A stretch of 64,000 bases of DNA from Ceratotherium simum simum. Taxonomy: Eukaryota > Chordata > Mammalia > Perissodactyla > Rhinocerotidae. The stretch lies in NCBI RefSeq assembly GCF_000283155.1, contig NW_004454283.1, forward strand, positions 1,348,785-1,412,784, in the 5' to 3' direction. The notes under the pieces were generated by a model that did no database searches, had not been told where the DNA came from, and saw nothing but the letters and a program-made list of their open reading frames with translations. Every line of letters begins with the position of its first letter. The stretch's first letter is position 1. Below are positions 10,650-22,345 of the stretch, one piece after another. Position numbers and translations under genes: made by a program.

Positions 10650-13300
10650 TTAAACAGTTTTAAGTGTCACATTCAGTGGCATTAAGTACATTCACATTGT
10701 TGTGCAACCATCACCACCATCTGTCTCCAGGACTTTTCATCTTCCCAAGCTGAAACTCTATACCCATTAAACAATAATTCCCCATTCTCCCCTCCCCCAG
10801 CCCCTGGCAACCACCATTCTACTTGCTGTCTCTACGAATTTGACTACTCTAGGGACCTCATATCAGTGGAATCATAGAGTATTTGTCTTTTTGTGACTGG
10901 CTTATTTCACTTGGCATAATGTCCTCAAGGTTCATCCATGTTGTAGCATGTGTCAGAATTTCCTTCCTTTTTTTTTTTTTTTTTTGTGAGGAAGATCAGC
11001 CCTCAGCTAACATCCATGCCAATCCTCCTCCTTTTGCTGAGGAAGACTGGCCCTGGGCTAACATCTGTGCCTATCTTCCTCCACTTTACATGGAATGCCG
11101 CCACAGCATGGCCAGACAAGCGGTGCATCGGTGGGCACCCAGGATCCGAACCCGGGCTGCCAGCAGCAGAGCACGCTCACTTAACTGCTATGCCACAGGG
11201 CCAGCCCCAGAATTTCCTTCCTTTTTAAGGCCAAATAGTATTTCATTGTATGTGTAGACTACATTTTCTTTATCCATTCATCCATCCACGGACCCTTGGG
11301 TTGCTTCCACATTTTAGCTGTCATGAATGATGCTGCTATGAACATGAGTGGACAAATATCTCTTTAAGACCCTGCTTTTAATTCTTTTGGGTGGAATTGC
11401 TGGGTCATATAATAATTCTATTTTTAATTTTTTGAGGAGCCTCCATACTGTTTTCTACAGTGGCTGTTTCATTTTACATTCCCATTATCAGTACCCAAGT
11501 TTTCCAATTTCTCCATATCCTTGCCAACACTTGTTTTCTGTTTTTTTTCGATAGTAGTCATCCTAATGGTTTTTTTGATAGGGTGGTATCTCACTGTGGT
11601 TTCGATTTGCATTTCTCTAAGGATTAGTGATGTTGAGCGTCTTTTCATGTGCTCATTGGCCAGTTGTATATCTTCTTTGGAGAACAGTCTATTTAAGCTC
11701 TTGCCCACTTTTGAACTGGGTTGCTTATTTTTTTGTTGCTCAGTTTTAGGAGTTCTCTATATATTCTTGGTATTAATCCCTTATATAATTTGCAAATATT
11801 TTCTCCCATTCTGTGGGCCATTCAGTTTTATACTTTTACTAAATATGTATGTTCTGTAAACAACATGTAGAATTGTCTTGCATGCATTATAACTTTATAT
11901 TATCACACTGTAAATCTTGTTTTGGAACTTGCTCGTTTCTACCAGCGTTAAGTTTTTGAGACACATGGATGTTGATATACTTCATTCTTTTTCCCTGCTC
12001 TATGAAAATGCCACAATTTGTGATTCGTGTATCCAGTTCTGTTGATGGACATTTAGGTGGTTTCCATCTTATTGCTATTATCCTTTACCATTACAAATAG
12101 TGAACATCTTTGTTTATTTTTCCTTCTACACATATGTGAGAGGTTCTCTAGGCTGGATACCTAGTGGAATTTCTAGGTCACGGTGTGGGTGCATCTTCGA
12201 CTGCGCTAAATGCCAAACTGTCCTCCAAAGTGGCTGTACCAGCTTCTACTCCCTCCAACAACACACAAGAGTTCTCGTTATTCCACATTCCCACCAACAT
12301 CTGTTTATTGTCATACTTTATACTTTTTGCTGAAGTGATGGGTATGGAATAGCATCTTATTATTGTTTTAATATGCATTCCCTGATTTTTAATGTGCTTT
12401 ATTACGTTTTCATTTTTATTTCTCAGTTAGATTTATTCTCCTCTGAATTGCCTGTTCATACCCTTTGCTCATGTTTCTATTCAGATTTTTGTCGTTTTCT
12501 TACTGATTTGTAGGAGTTCTTTTTATAAGCTGGATATGAATTCTCCATTAGTTATGCATATTGCACGTATCTTCTCCCTCCTGTCTGTTTGCTTTGTTGA
12601 TGGTGTCTTTTATCATCTAAAAGCTTTAATTTTAATGCAGTTAAATTAATTAATCTTACCCTTTATGCCTGTTCAAGCAGTCCTTCCCGACCCAACATCA
12701 TTAGAGATATTTTCTCACTATTTTCCCCTAATGTTAATCATGCTGCTTTTCAAATTTAGGCACTTAATCCATGTGGAATTTATTCTTGCACATGCTATGA
12801 TATAGGGAATTCATTTTAAAATTTCTGTGTAACTAACCAATTTCTCAGCACCATTTGTGTAATAGTCTATTGTTTCACCAGCAGTTTATTATGGCATCCC
12901 TGTGGTATACCAGTTTTCCCATATGGGTTCAGGGCCACTTTTGCACTGTCTAGTCTATTTCATTGATCGTTTTAAAACCCCTACTCTGATACCAAACTGT
13001 CTTTAATTACTCTAGTTTCCTAATAAGTCTACATGTTTGGTAAAGAAAAGGTTTGGTCTTCCGCTACCTTATTCCCTCTCGTGGACCTTTATGCTTCCAT
13101 ATGAACCTTAAGCTTTGCTTTGTTATATTCTATCCAGCACTTTTGTTTTTGTGGTTGGAGGCTTATCCATTGTATTTCCTTTTTGATTACTACGGGCATT
13201 TAGAAAAGCTTTGGATTTCTGCCTGTTGACTTTGTAACTGGTCATCTTATTAAAATATTTTTAAAGCTTTCAATCTATTCTCTTGAGTTTTTAGGTAGAA
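10650..13300 (-). repeat. Old L1 3' region(s), interrupted by an ERE
   Basis: 10650-11850 contains GTGCAACCATCACCACCATC, CCTGGCAACCACC, TGGCTTATTTCACTTGGCATAATG and ATTTGCATTTCTCTAAGGATTAG, all reverse-complement L1M 3' motifs. 11930-13300 repeats the theme (GATGGACATTTAGGTGGTTTCC, CCAAACTGTCCTCCAAAGTGGCTGTACC, CCCACCAACATCTG), so at least two old minus-strand L1 copies are present. Confidence 0.8.
10968..11208 (-). mobile_element. ERE SINE
   Basis: The 5' end (GGGGCTGGCCC reversed as GGGCCAGCCCC) is at 11208, the tRNA-like B box is near 11150 and the poly(A) appears as T18 at 10968-10985. It is flanked by the direct repeat AGAATTTCCTTCC (10955-10967 and 11209-11221), so it inserted into the older L1. 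Confidence 0.93.
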
Positions 13301-13324
13301 AACAATCTCACTGCAAATAACTAT

Positions 13325-13540
13325 CATAGCAGCTAATAATTAATGAGAACTGGGGACATGCTGGGAATCTTTGATCTAGTCCTCACAAGAACTCCAAGGC
13401 TGGTCCTACTGCTCTCCTCATTTTACAGAGAAGAAATGGAGGAGGAGTGCAGCTGAGTCACTTTCCAAGGTCACCAGTTAGTAAAATGGTGACGATGGCA
13501 GTCAGCCTCCAACTCACTAGTCAGCCACCACACCACTGTC
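13325..13540 (-). repeat. MIR SINE
   Basis: CTAATAATTAATGAGAAC, CTAGTCCTCACAAGAACTCC, CTCATTTTACAGAGAAGAAATGG and CACTTTCCAAGGTCACCAGTTAG follow the reverse MIR order. Confidence 0.75.
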
Positions 13541-13689
13541 TCTCCAAAATTAGAGCTCTGCTTCTTACTTTTAATATTTATATCTTTTTTTCTTGGATTA
13601 TTGAACCATATTTTCTGTCAGTAAATCACTTTGTCTCATATGTTGCAGAGAAAACAGAAGCCCTTGTACGTCCTTGAAGGGTTTTTTTC

Positions 13690-14935
13690 CCTGACACCAA
13701 CTCTCTGATTCTCTGGCACCAACTGGGTGTCCAACTACTCAATTCTGACACTAACTACCCGAGAATGTGTCAGACTCCACAGGTTTAAAGGTCAGCCCCA
13801 TGAGACTGCCCCACTTCAGACACCAGCCACAAATGGTGTGCCCAGGCCAGCCACACTTCTGACTAGCTGAATTTGGGGGTTCCCACAGTCTTACCTCCTC
13901 AGGTTTGATAATTCCCTGGAATGACTTACAGAACTCAGGAAAGTGCTTTATGCACTATTACCAGTTTATTATAAAGAATACAACTCAGGAACAGCCAAAT
14001 GGAAGACATGCACGGGACAAGGTATGTGGGAAGGAGTGCAGAGCTTCCGTGCTCTCTAAGTGCAGCCACTCTCCCCACATCTGCACATGTTCACCAACCT
14101 GGAAGCTCTTTGAACCTCGTCATTTTGAGTCTTTATGGAGGCTTCATTACATAGGCATGATTGATTAAATCATTGGCCATTGGTGATTGAGCTCAATCTT
14201 TAGCTCCTCTCCCTTCCTGGGAGGTGAGGGGTGAGACTGAAAGTTCCAACCCTCTGTAGAGACAAAATAACCAATAACCGTTCTATAGATAAGAGAGATC
14301 AGGTGAGTTTTACTTGAGCCAAACTGAGGATTATAACTCGGGAAGGCCTTTTCTAGAGAGGAAGAAAGAGTTTCAGAGAAGCATGGTTTTCATTACAGTC
14401 TTATACCTTTTTAGAACAAAGAATCATACTTTAAACACACCCAGGATATATATTCATCAAAGTTTCAAAGAGGTATTCAGTTACAAATTAGCAGGTCAAC
14501 ATGACCCTGATGTCGAGAAAGGCACTAATAACGGGCGTCGCCAATAGGGTTGGGCACAGGAGGAGAAGTATGCATTCTTATCTTAGGGCATTCTTTACTC
14601 TAATGGTTAAGCAGATGTACAATATATGTTTGATAGGCCATAAATCAGGCTTTTTAGTTCAAGCCAAATCAGTTTTGAACCCGAATAGTTACCCCATATA
14701 CCTCAGTATGTGAAAATCTCTTGTCACCTCTATCACATGGCTGGTTCTCCTGGCAACCAGTCCCCATCTTTAGGTGACCTAGGGGCTTTCAGAAGTCACT
14801 TCACTAACACAACAAAAGTTACCTTGAAGGCCCTCATCATTTAGGAAATTCCAAGGGTTTCAGGAGCTCTGTACCAGTAAAGGATGAAGGCCAAATAAAT
14901 ATTTATTATAAATCACAATATCACAAGAATGTTAG
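13690..14935 (-). repeat. Old ERV LTR, split by a younger LTR
   Basis: Two parts (13690-14254 and 14731-14935) join across the inserted LTR. They contain ACAACTCAGGAACAGCCAAATGG, TTATGGAGGCTTCATTACATAGGCATGATT and AGGAAATTCCAAGGGTTTCAGGAGCTCTGT, a common mammalian LTR whose minus-strand 5' end reads TGTGATATTGTG. I do not assign a family name, and its orientation is inferred from that end. Confidence 0.65.
14255..14726 (-). mobile_element. Solo LTR (ERV1-like) nested in an older LTR
   Basis: A 472 bp segment begins TG, ends CA, and is flanked by the 4 bp direct repeat CCTC (14251-14254 and 14727-14730). Removing it rejoins the older LTR. A 4 bp duplication is typical of gammaretrovirus-like ERVs. 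On the minus strand a GGTATAAGACTG box and GGCTCAAGTAAAACT near the end suggest the promoter and R/U5 side. No internal viral genes remain. Confidence 0.8.
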
Positions 14936-15404
14936 TTAATAGAATGTAAATATATTTAAAAATATACATTATAACCAGGTAGGGTTTATCTGAGGAATGC
15001 AAGGATGGCTCAACATTAGAAAATATATTAATGTTATTTATGATTTATTAAAGGAGAAAAATCATATGATTATCTCAATAGATATAGAGAAATCATTGAT
15101 AAAATTCACCACCTATTTATAATGATGATGATTACCACAACAAAAATAATAAGACTTCTTGACAAGCTAGGAATAGAAGGGAACTTCCTTACCTTGATAA
15201 AGGCTATACACCAAAACATTATACTTTGCAGAAACTTGAGGTGCGTTCTCTTCAAGACCAGGAACAAGAAAGGGATACCCCAGTCATCACTAGTTTTAGC
15301 TTGGAACTTGAGGGCTGGGCCAAAACTGTGAGGAAAGAAGCAGACATAAGAGGGGTGAGGAGTGTAAAGAGAAGAGATAAAACTGTCGTTATGTCTACAT
15401 ATAA

Positions 15405-15475
15405 GTAAATATATATGTTATTTTATTTATATATATGTATACATGTCATTTATTTATTTTAATATGTCATATATT
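15405..15475. repeat. AT-rich simple repeat
   Basis: TATATATGTTATTTTATTTATATATATGTATACATG: degenerate (TA)n/(TTTA)n. Confidence 0.7.
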
Positions 15476-15491
15476 GAAAACAAAAGCATCA

Positions 15492-15694
15492 AAGACAAAC
15501 ACCGCATGATCTCACTCACATGTGGAATATAAACCAACACACGGACAGAGAGAACTATATGGTGGTTACCAGGGGCAAGGGGGTTCAGGGGGGCACAAGG
15601 GGTGAAGGGAGGCATTTATATGGTGACTGACAAACAATAATGTACAACCAAAATTTCACAATGTTATAAACTATTAAGACATCAATAAAAAAAT
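15492..15694 (+). mobile_element. 5'-truncated L1 3' end nested in older L1
   Basis: CACCGCATGATCTCACTCACATGTGGAATATAAACCAACAC, GGTGGTTACCAGGGGCAAGG and AATGTACAACCAAAATTTCACAATG, ending in AATAAAAAAAT, is the 3' UTR of a comparatively young equine-type L1. The direct repeat AGCATCA flanks it (15485-15491 and 15695-15701). The AATAAA signal is at 15684. Confidence 0.85.
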
Positions 15695-15890
15695 AGCATC
15701 AGATACAAACCTTGAAATCTAATAAGAATTCAGCAAGGTTGCTGGATACAAGATCAATTTAAAAAACTCAATAACATTTCTCCACACCAATTAGAAAATA
15801 TAATAAATTGGATATTTATAACAGCAATAGAATGTGTGGTACCTAGGAATTGCCTTAGCAAAGAGTACATAAAACTCTATGAAGAAATTT

Positions 15891-16079
15891 CTTTTCCCCC
15901 TCAGGAAGATTTTCCCTGAGCTAACATCTGCTGCCAATCTTCCTCTATTTTGTATGTGAGCTGCCACCACAGCATGGCCACTGACAGACAAGTGTTGTAG
16001 GTCTATGCCCAGGATACAAACCCAGACCACTGAAGTGGAACACACCAAACTTAACCACTAGGCCACTGGGGCTGGCCCA
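15891..16079 (-). mobile_element. ERE SINE (diverged)
   Basis: GAAGATTTTCCCTGAGCTAACATCTG, GCCACCACAGCATGGCCACTGAC and CTTAACCACTAGGCCACTGGGGCTGGCCC are in reverse orientation. The B-box region (ACAAACCCAGAC) is degraded, so this is an older copy. Confidence 0.85.
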
Positions 16080-16134
16080 GTGAGGAAAATTTTAAATGAG
16101 ATTTTGAAAAATGACCTGAAAAAAATGGAGGGAA

Positions 16135-16373
16135 GGGCCGGCCCAGTGGTGTAGTTAGGTTCATGTGCTCTGCTTCAGTGGCCCAGTGTTCACAGGTTCA
16201 GATCCTGGGTGCAGACCTATACACCATTCGTCAAGCCATGCTGTGGCAGCGTCTCATATACAAAATAGAGGAAGATGGGCACAGATATTAGCTCAGGGCT
16301 AATCTTCCTCAGCAAAAAGAGGAAGATTGGCAACGGATGTTAGTTCAGGGCCGATCTTCCTCACCAAAAAAAA
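16135..16373 (+). mobile_element. ERE SINE
   Basis: GGGCCGGCCCAGTGGTGTAG head, tRNA-like body, two GTTAGTTCAGGGC/ATTAGCTCAGGGC units and an A-rich tail. The flanks share AAAAAATGGAG (ending near 16131, and again from about 16374), a probable TSD. Confidence 0.92.
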
Positions 16374-17009
16374 AAAAAATGGAGAGCCATTTAGCGTTGT
16401 TGAATGGGGGTGACAATATTATAAAGATGTCAGGTATCCCCAAAATAATAAAATGCCATCCACTTTTGTAGACAGTGGTAGTGGGTGTCTAATTTTATTT
16501 TTCTGCATATTCACCATATACAGAGGTAGCTTCCAGAAGGATTAAAAAACCTAAAAGTGAGGAGTAAAGCCATAAGTGAAAAGAAGATGGTGTAGGACAA
16601 TTGTGGCATTGGGGTGGGAAGGACTTCTTAAACAAAGCCCCAAAGTAAAAATCATAAGGCAAAATGGGCAAATTTGCTTACATCAAAATCAAGGATTCCT
16701 GCTCAACAAAGGACACTTGGGGGAAAGTTAACAGGCAAGTGACAGACTGGCACAAGATATCTGCAATGTCTGAAACTGAGAAGGGATTAATATCTAGTGT
16801 AACATATACGGACATAGGTATATCCCTGTAAATCAACAAGGAAAAGACCACGACTCAAAAAAGCAGGCAAATGGTTAGAACAGGCAAAAGACCAAGAAGC
16901 TCCAAAGGCTAACAGGCGTGTGAGGAGAACATCTTGTTTACTAGAACAACGCAAAGTAAAACTGTGGTGGACCACTGTAGTCTGGCAAATAGGCAAAAAT
17001 TAACAAGCT

Positions 17010-17300
17010 GGGCAGTGCCCAATGTTGGCAGTGCCTCTTGCCTGGGATGGTGCAGCTGGTACAGACCACGGGGGGCTTCTGCAAATTAAGCGCATGCCCG
17101 CTCTGAAGACCCCGCAACCCTGGACGAGATCTCATGTGGCCCGTGTTGCGTGAGGAGCGGGAAGCAGTCAGTGGGTCCATGTGGGGATGACTAGATGAGA
17201 AAACTGGCAGGTACACACCATGGGACAGATGACTTGCCAGTCAGACCCCAGGGCATTGTGGAAGGACCCTAAAGCAGCAGGAGTGAAAAAGAAAGGACCA
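17010..17300. other. Intergenic sequence, nothing recognised
   Basis: About 290 bases with no supported feature. Confidence 0.4.
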
Positions 17301-17309
17301 GAATGAGCT

Positions 17310-17440
17310 CTAGAGCTCCTTGCTCAGTGTGGGCCTCAGCCCAGGACCTGCAGCGTCAGCGTCGCCCCGCAGCCTGTTAGAAATTCACCCAACCTGCTGA
17401 ATCAGACCCTGCCTTTTAACAAGACCCCAAGCTTAAGCAA
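17310..17440 (-). repeat. MER5-type remnant
   Basis: CAGGACCTGCAGCGTCAGCGTC, CCTGTTAGAAATTCA, CCTGCTGAATCAGA and TTTTAACAAGACCCC are the MER5A core in reverse orientation. Confidence 0.75.
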
Positions 17441-18239
17441 AAACATGAGGGTCCTGTGACTGACCAGATGTCGCCCCTTCCCAGAAAGCCACTGGAACCA
17501 GAACACTCAGGGATCAGTGCAGGAGTAAAGGATTCCCCAGCGGTCTGGGGCTGGGAAGACCCACGTGGGCACTCACAGAAGACAAAGCAAAAAGGGGCCT
17601 GTATCTGCTCTCTGATGCTGGGAAACTGGTTACTATCCAGGACGCGAGCCTGGGGGCACACTTCCTGCTGCATCCAGAAGACTTGCTAGGTGCTGTAAAG
17701 GACATCTTTCCTTGCCTGGCCCCCAGACATTTGGGTCTGCTCTGCTGGGTTTATAGGACGGCCAGTGCTGAGGAAGCAAGCAGCAGAGAGCCCTCTGCCT
17801 GGACGTATGTTGTCACCAGGGCAGGGGAGGGCAGGGGGCGGGGCTGAGGGGAACCGGCCTCTTTCCTTTAGTTATCACTGTCTTTCTCTGGTACCGGGGG
17901 AGTGGACACATTCCTAATTTCCATAAGTGACGTTTCCTTCTGTTTGGCACTCAGGTTGGAAGCCGGGTTCATCCCACTCCTGGTCGGAGGCCCTGCGGCA
18001 CAGGGAGCCTCTCCCTGTAGTGCCTCCCTCATGTCTCCTCCTCTCCCCAAGGGCAATGCTTCTAATATGCCCAAGGAAGATCCTCTTTGTGTGTATCTCA
18101 TTGTTCTGTGGTTGTGTGCTTTTACTTTATGTAAACTTTAAAACCATTTCGTTCAGATCCTGAAACAGACAACGTTGAGTTTCCAAATGGAATGGTATGA
18201 AATGCATTTATTGATTTGGGGAGGGTTAATTTTATGATA
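17441..18239. other. Intergenic sequence, nothing recognised
   Basis: GC-rich without a recognisable repeat or exon; short open frames only. Confidence 0.4.
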
Positions 18240-18770
18240 ACGAGGCTTCCCAGCCCCTGTCCTGGTGTCTCTACACCCTTTCCCTAGGCAAGTGGATTCT
18301 TGCCCCAAATCTCACAGAGGTACCCCTGACCTCATGCCCTTTCACAGCTGCCCACGATGTCGCTGCCTCCCCAGGTCAAAGGTGGAGGCCTCTCATCTCC
18401 CTGTAGACCTGGCCATCCTTGCTCCCTGTCTGCTTGTCCAGACTAGTCCCAATTCCCGTTGGTAGGTTCCCTCTAAGGGGCCCTTAGACTCTGCTGTTAC
18501 TCCTGCCCTAGTTCCTTCACCGGCTTCCTTCTGCCCTCAGGAGTCAATGCTGAGGCAGCTTCCAGCCCCCTGCCTTTTCCCTTCTCTCAGAACTGGTGCT
18601 CTAAGCCCAGCCCTAACTCAGGGTCAGAGTCTCAGCTCTCAGCTCCCTTCCACCTCAGGGCCCCTGCACAGGCTGTTCCCTGCCCTTCCCGACCCACCTC
18701 TCCTCCAGCTTCCGCCCCAGGAGCCCCTGTCCCCACCTCTGAGTTGAGCTCAGATCCCCCTGCTGGGCCC
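18240..18770 (+). repeat. L2-like LINE fragment(s)
   Basis: CAGGGCCCCTGCACAGGCTGTTCCCTGCCC matches the L2-associated motif also seen at 1.6 kb and 23.3 kb. The upstream part (CTTCACCGGCTTCC and so on) is weaker. Confidence 0.5.
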
Positions 18771-19310
18771 CCCACAGCACCTCGACCTCCTCACCCCTAG
18801 GAGTAGTCCTGCCCCTGCTGGATTCCACTCCGCCGCCTCCCTCTGTAGCCCCTACACAAATCTGTGAATGTTACCACCCGGCTGGAAAAGTGTACCACCT
18901 CCTGCGCTGCAGAGCACAGCTCCTGTGTGTGGTGGGGTCCGGTATAGGGGAGGCGTGGGCTGGGGAAGCCCACACTGTAAGTTGAGGAAGGAGTGCGGTC
19001 TGGGCTTCCTGACCTCCTCGGGCCAGGGTCTCTAACAGCAGCCACCCCCTGGGCATCTTTGGAGGGGCCCGCTCCTGGCCATGCTGTGATCACTCCAGTT
19101 ACCAGGCCCTTCCTCCCCTCATTCCCTGCAGCCCCTCTGCCCCCACAGCCAACACCTCCTGCCCTGCAGATTTAAGGCAGGGTGGGGTCCTGGGGAAGCC
19201 CCCAGCCCTCTCAGCCCAGTCAAAGCCAGCCTGTTGGTGACCAGAGTGTATGGGAACGACAGTGCCCGCAGTCGTGGTGTGGATGCGTACCCAGTCAGAC
19301 CCTGCTTTCT
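18771..19310. other. GC-rich intergenic sequence, nothing recognised
   Basis: No supported feature. Confidence 0.4.
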
Positions 19311-19314
19311 GGGT

Positions 19315-19505
19315 TTGTCTTTAAAATCAGGGTTTTCATTATGAAAGTAGTCCGTGCTTATTGTAAATATACAGGAGCATATGAAGTGAAAATGGGAAAT
19401 TGTCCCTGTCCTCCACTGCCTGTCTCCAGAGGCGACCACGCTAAGCCCTTGGATGTGTATCCTTCTGGTCTTTTCTAAGCAGCTGTGCCGAGACAGGGTG
19501 TACAC
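19315..19505 (+). repeat. Possible old L1 3' piece
   Basis: ATTATGAAAGTAGTCCGTGCTTATTGTAAATA, CCAGAGGCGACCACGCTAAG and GTGTATCCTTCTGGTC resemble a common L1M 3' segment (AGTAATACATGCTTATTG ... GAGGTAACCACTG). Weak. Confidence 0.45.
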
Positions 19506-20545
19506 ACCACAAATCCCCCATCAAGTGGGTTCCTTGGTCATCTTCAGTGTGTTCACAGAGTTGTGCACACATCACAGGCCTGTTTTCAGTTTGTGTAGGC
19601 TCACCTCATCCTTACACGAGGAGACCGGAGTTACATCCCATCCAAGCGAGAAGACCAGGATTCCCACCGCAGGCACCGCGACCTGGACGGCCTTGACCTG
19701 CGATGAGGGTTCCCCAGTAGCCCTGAATCCTCCCTGCTTGAATCATGGCCGGGCCCATCTGGACGCTGAAATCCTCCTGGAGGGCAGCAGCCACCTGCCC
19801 TCCCCTGTCGGGAGACGGAGGTCCACGTGGGAGGGCCTCAGGGAGCCTGGGCCCCCTCTTGTCTCCTGGGGTCTGCCAGGGGAGTTGCCTCGACAGCCGC
19901 TCCGGTGGGCAGTGGGCCTGCAGCCTTCTGAGAGAACGTGTGCTGCTGTCACTGAAGCCGGCTGGCTTCGGAGAGCTCCGAAGACATGGGCAGCTGGGGT
20001 TTCTCTGGTCAGACGTGGAGGGAACAATGGGTGTGTAGCTGGGATGGTCCCCTGCCTTGGGCACAGGGTCACCAGGCTGCTCGCCAATGTCACCTCCACC
20101 TCAGCTCGGCTTCCTCCAGCCCGTCTCCTCCTCCCTTCTCCTCCCTTTGTCCCTGGGGGCAGGACCTCCCGTGAGGAAGCCAGTCCAGCCGCCTCACCCA
20201 GGGTGAGCTAGCACGGCTTCTGCCTAATCCAGCCCCCTCTGCTCCTCACCCCTCCCCACCATAGCTCTCTTCTGGGGGGCATTTGAACATCCCATTCGCC
20301 ACCCCCTTGGTCCTCCCTGCCCTGTCCCGCTTGGTGCCGGCCCAGCGCTCTCCTACTCAGAGCTAAGTCCCTGCCACGCACGGAGTCTGCTCAGGACCTC
20401 GGTTGTCCCCACACGGAACTCAGGGGCCCTGGGGGCTGGTTTGCAACCCACCCGCCTGCTCTCTTCTGCCCTAATGGATCTCCATGGACCGACTTCCACC
20501 ACCAAAGAGCCTCCCACTGGAGTCAGAATTGCCTTTTTCAGTTAA
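19506..20545. other. GC-rich intergenic sequence with a long non-supported open frame
   Basis: A 252-codon plus-strand open frame (19453-20211) has no recognisable domain, is matched by long open frames in other phases, and begins inside repeat-like sequence. I read the whole stretch as non-coding. Confidence 0.45.
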
Positions 20546-20830
20546 CAGTTCATCTTGGACGTGGAGGCAGAATAGCTGGGCCAAAGGGAACAGACATCTT
20601 ACATTTGAGAGTAGTTTCCGAATTGCTCTCTCTAAAGGTTGTACCCGGTCCCTGCCCCGGACTATGCACATGAATGGGTTTCTCCACACCTCAGAGCCCA
20701 CTGTTAACACTCTTGATCGGACAGTCAGACCAAGGAAAGCTACATCACAGTCTTACCTTGACTTTGTTTCTCTGATTACTCTCGAAGGTGACAGGATTCT
20801 CGTGTGCTTACTGGCCTTCCCGAGTCTTCC
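20545..20830 (-). repeat. Possible old L1 fragment
   Basis: GGGCCAAAGGGAACAGACATC, TTGCTCTCTCTAAAGGTTGTACC and ACACCTCAGAGCCCACTG mirror the old L1 3' motif series (CTGGGTCAAAGGG ... CCAAATTGCTCTCCAAAAAGGTTGTACC). Confidence 0.6.
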
Positions 20831-20897
20831 CCTGTGACTGGGCTCTACACGGCCTTGGTTTTTCTTTTGCTTTTCTGTTTCTGTTTTTCATTGATTT

Positions 20898-20917
20898 ATT
20901 ATTATTATTATTATTCG
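20898..20917. repeat. (TTA)n microsatellite
   Basis: About six to seven TTA units. Confidence 0.9.
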
Positions 20918-20939
20918 GCATAGAGATGTTTTTAAATTT

Positions 20940-21430
20940 TTTTGTCATCACATCAGTTTACCTTTAGTGGTCTCTGCCCTTGGTGACATGGCCAGGAGAG
21001 CCTTCCCACTGTGTGCATGCCTCTACTTTTCAGATTGTCTGTCTCTGGATAGTTTTGCAGGAAGACCCGTCCCACTGAGTTCTGAACCTGCAGCGGTTCA
21101 CCTCTCAGAGGCACGCAGATGTGACAGGGTGATTCTGTCCCCGGTTCCTGAACTGGATTTCTACCCTCCGCTCCGTGCTGCGGGAGTGGGAGCCTGGAGG
21201 GCTTGGCCATTTGGGGTTTCCCAGCCCACACCCTGCTGACATCCTTCCTATGCTCGTCCTCCGAGCCCTGGACCATGTCCCTTGTCCTGCTGGCCCTGCG
21301 CCTCCCAGCAGCCACCGTCTGGGGTCAGGCCCAGGACTGCGTCTCAACCCGACCCATCCATTCAAGTTCAACCCCTGCCCCCACTGCCTGTCTTGCCCAA
21401 TCACTCTCTTTAGCCCCTGGATCCTAATAC
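20940..21430. other. Intergenic sequence, nothing recognised
   Basis: No supported feature. Confidence 0.4.
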
Positions 21431-21589
21431 TTCTTCCAGCCACCTGGGATCCTCATCTGTCCACCCCCAGCCTTCTCCATCCCCTTCCATCTCCGTGCTC
21501 ACCTCCCTCCTTCCCTGCGCAGATTCATTGCTCCTTGGCAGCAGCTTCTGTCCCCTGGCTTCTTCCTCATACTCACTTGGCAAAGCCTG

Positions 21590-22285
21590 CCCCCCACCCG
21601 CCCACTGCCCCGTCTCCTCCCACTCCCCCTTCCCTCTACCCCACTCCCTTCCCCCCTGCCTCATCTCCTCCTCTCCCCACTCCCCCCTCACCCTTGGACC
21701 CCCTGCCTCATCTCCTNNNNNNNNNNNNNNNNNNNNNNNNNNNNNNNNNNNNNNNNNNNNNNNNNNNNNNNNNNNNNNNNNNNNNNNNNNNNNNNNNNNN
21801 NNNNNNNNNNNNNNNNNNNNNNNNNNNNNNNNNNNNNNNNNNNNNNNNNNNNNNNNNNNNNNNNNNNNNNNNNNNNNNNNNNNNNNNNNNNNNNNNNNNN
21901 NNNNNNNNNNNNNNNNNNNNNNNNNNNNNNNNNNNNNNNNNNNNNNNNNNNNNNNNNNNNNNNNNNNNNNNNNNNNNNNNNNNNNNNNNNNNNNNNNNNN
22001 NNNNNNNNNNNNNNNNNNNNNNNNNNNNNNNNNNNNNNNNNNNNNNNNNNNNNNNNNNNNNNNNNNNNNNNNNNNNNNNNNNNNNNNNNNNNNNNNNNNN
22101 NNNNNNNNNNNNNNNNNNNNNNNNNNNNNNNNNNNNNNNNNNNNNNNNNNNNNNNNNNNNNNNNNNNNNNNNNNNNNNNNNNNNNNNNNNNNNNNNNNNN
22201 NNNNNNNNNNNNNNNNNNNNNNNNNNNNNNNNNNNNNNNNNNNNNNNNNNNNNNNNNNNNNCCCCCTGCCTCATCTCCTGCTCTT
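21590..22285. repeat. CT-rich low-complexity tandem tract containing a gap
   Basis: Repeated CCTCATCTCCT, CCCACTCCCCC and CACCCTTGGACCCCCTGCC elements on the left of the gap, and CCCCCTGCCTCATCTCCT on the right, indicate a minisatellite-like array of which only the edges are assembled. Confidence 0.75.
21717..22261. other. Assembly gap (545 N) inside a CT-rich tandem tract
   Basis: The left flank ends in CCCCCTGCCTCATCTCCT and the right flank starts with the same string. The gap therefore lies in a low-complexity CT-rich tandem array that probably could not be assembled. Confidence 0.98.
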
Positions 22286-22294
22286 CCTCACTGC

Positions 22295-22345
22295 CTAGTG
22301 AGTCTTTCCAAGCCTCAGTTTCCTCGCCTGTCATTTTGGCACAGT
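22295..22345 (+). repeat. MIR-like fragment
   Basis: AGCCTCAGTTTCCTCGCCTGTCA matches the MIR 3' core. Short. Confidence 0.5.

Larger units (their letters stand above)
14945..17010 (+). repeat. L1 ORF2 and 3' part, interrupted by three insertions
   Basis: CAGGTAGGGTTTATCTGAGGAATGCAAGGATGG, then ATCATATGATTATCTCAATAGAT and a frame reading LTLIKAIHQN, mark the reverse-transcriptase region. ATACAAGATCAATTTAAAAAACTC and TTTGCTTACATCAAAATCAAGG mark later ORF2. Frames are broken throughout. It is split by 15492-15694 (L1 3' end) and EREs at 15891-16079 and 16135-16373. Confidence 0.85.

Noticed and set aside
19453..20211. 252-codon plus-strand open frame
   Set aside because: No domain, no splice context, starts in repeat-like sequence, and overlaps long frames in other phases. 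GC-rich composition explains it.
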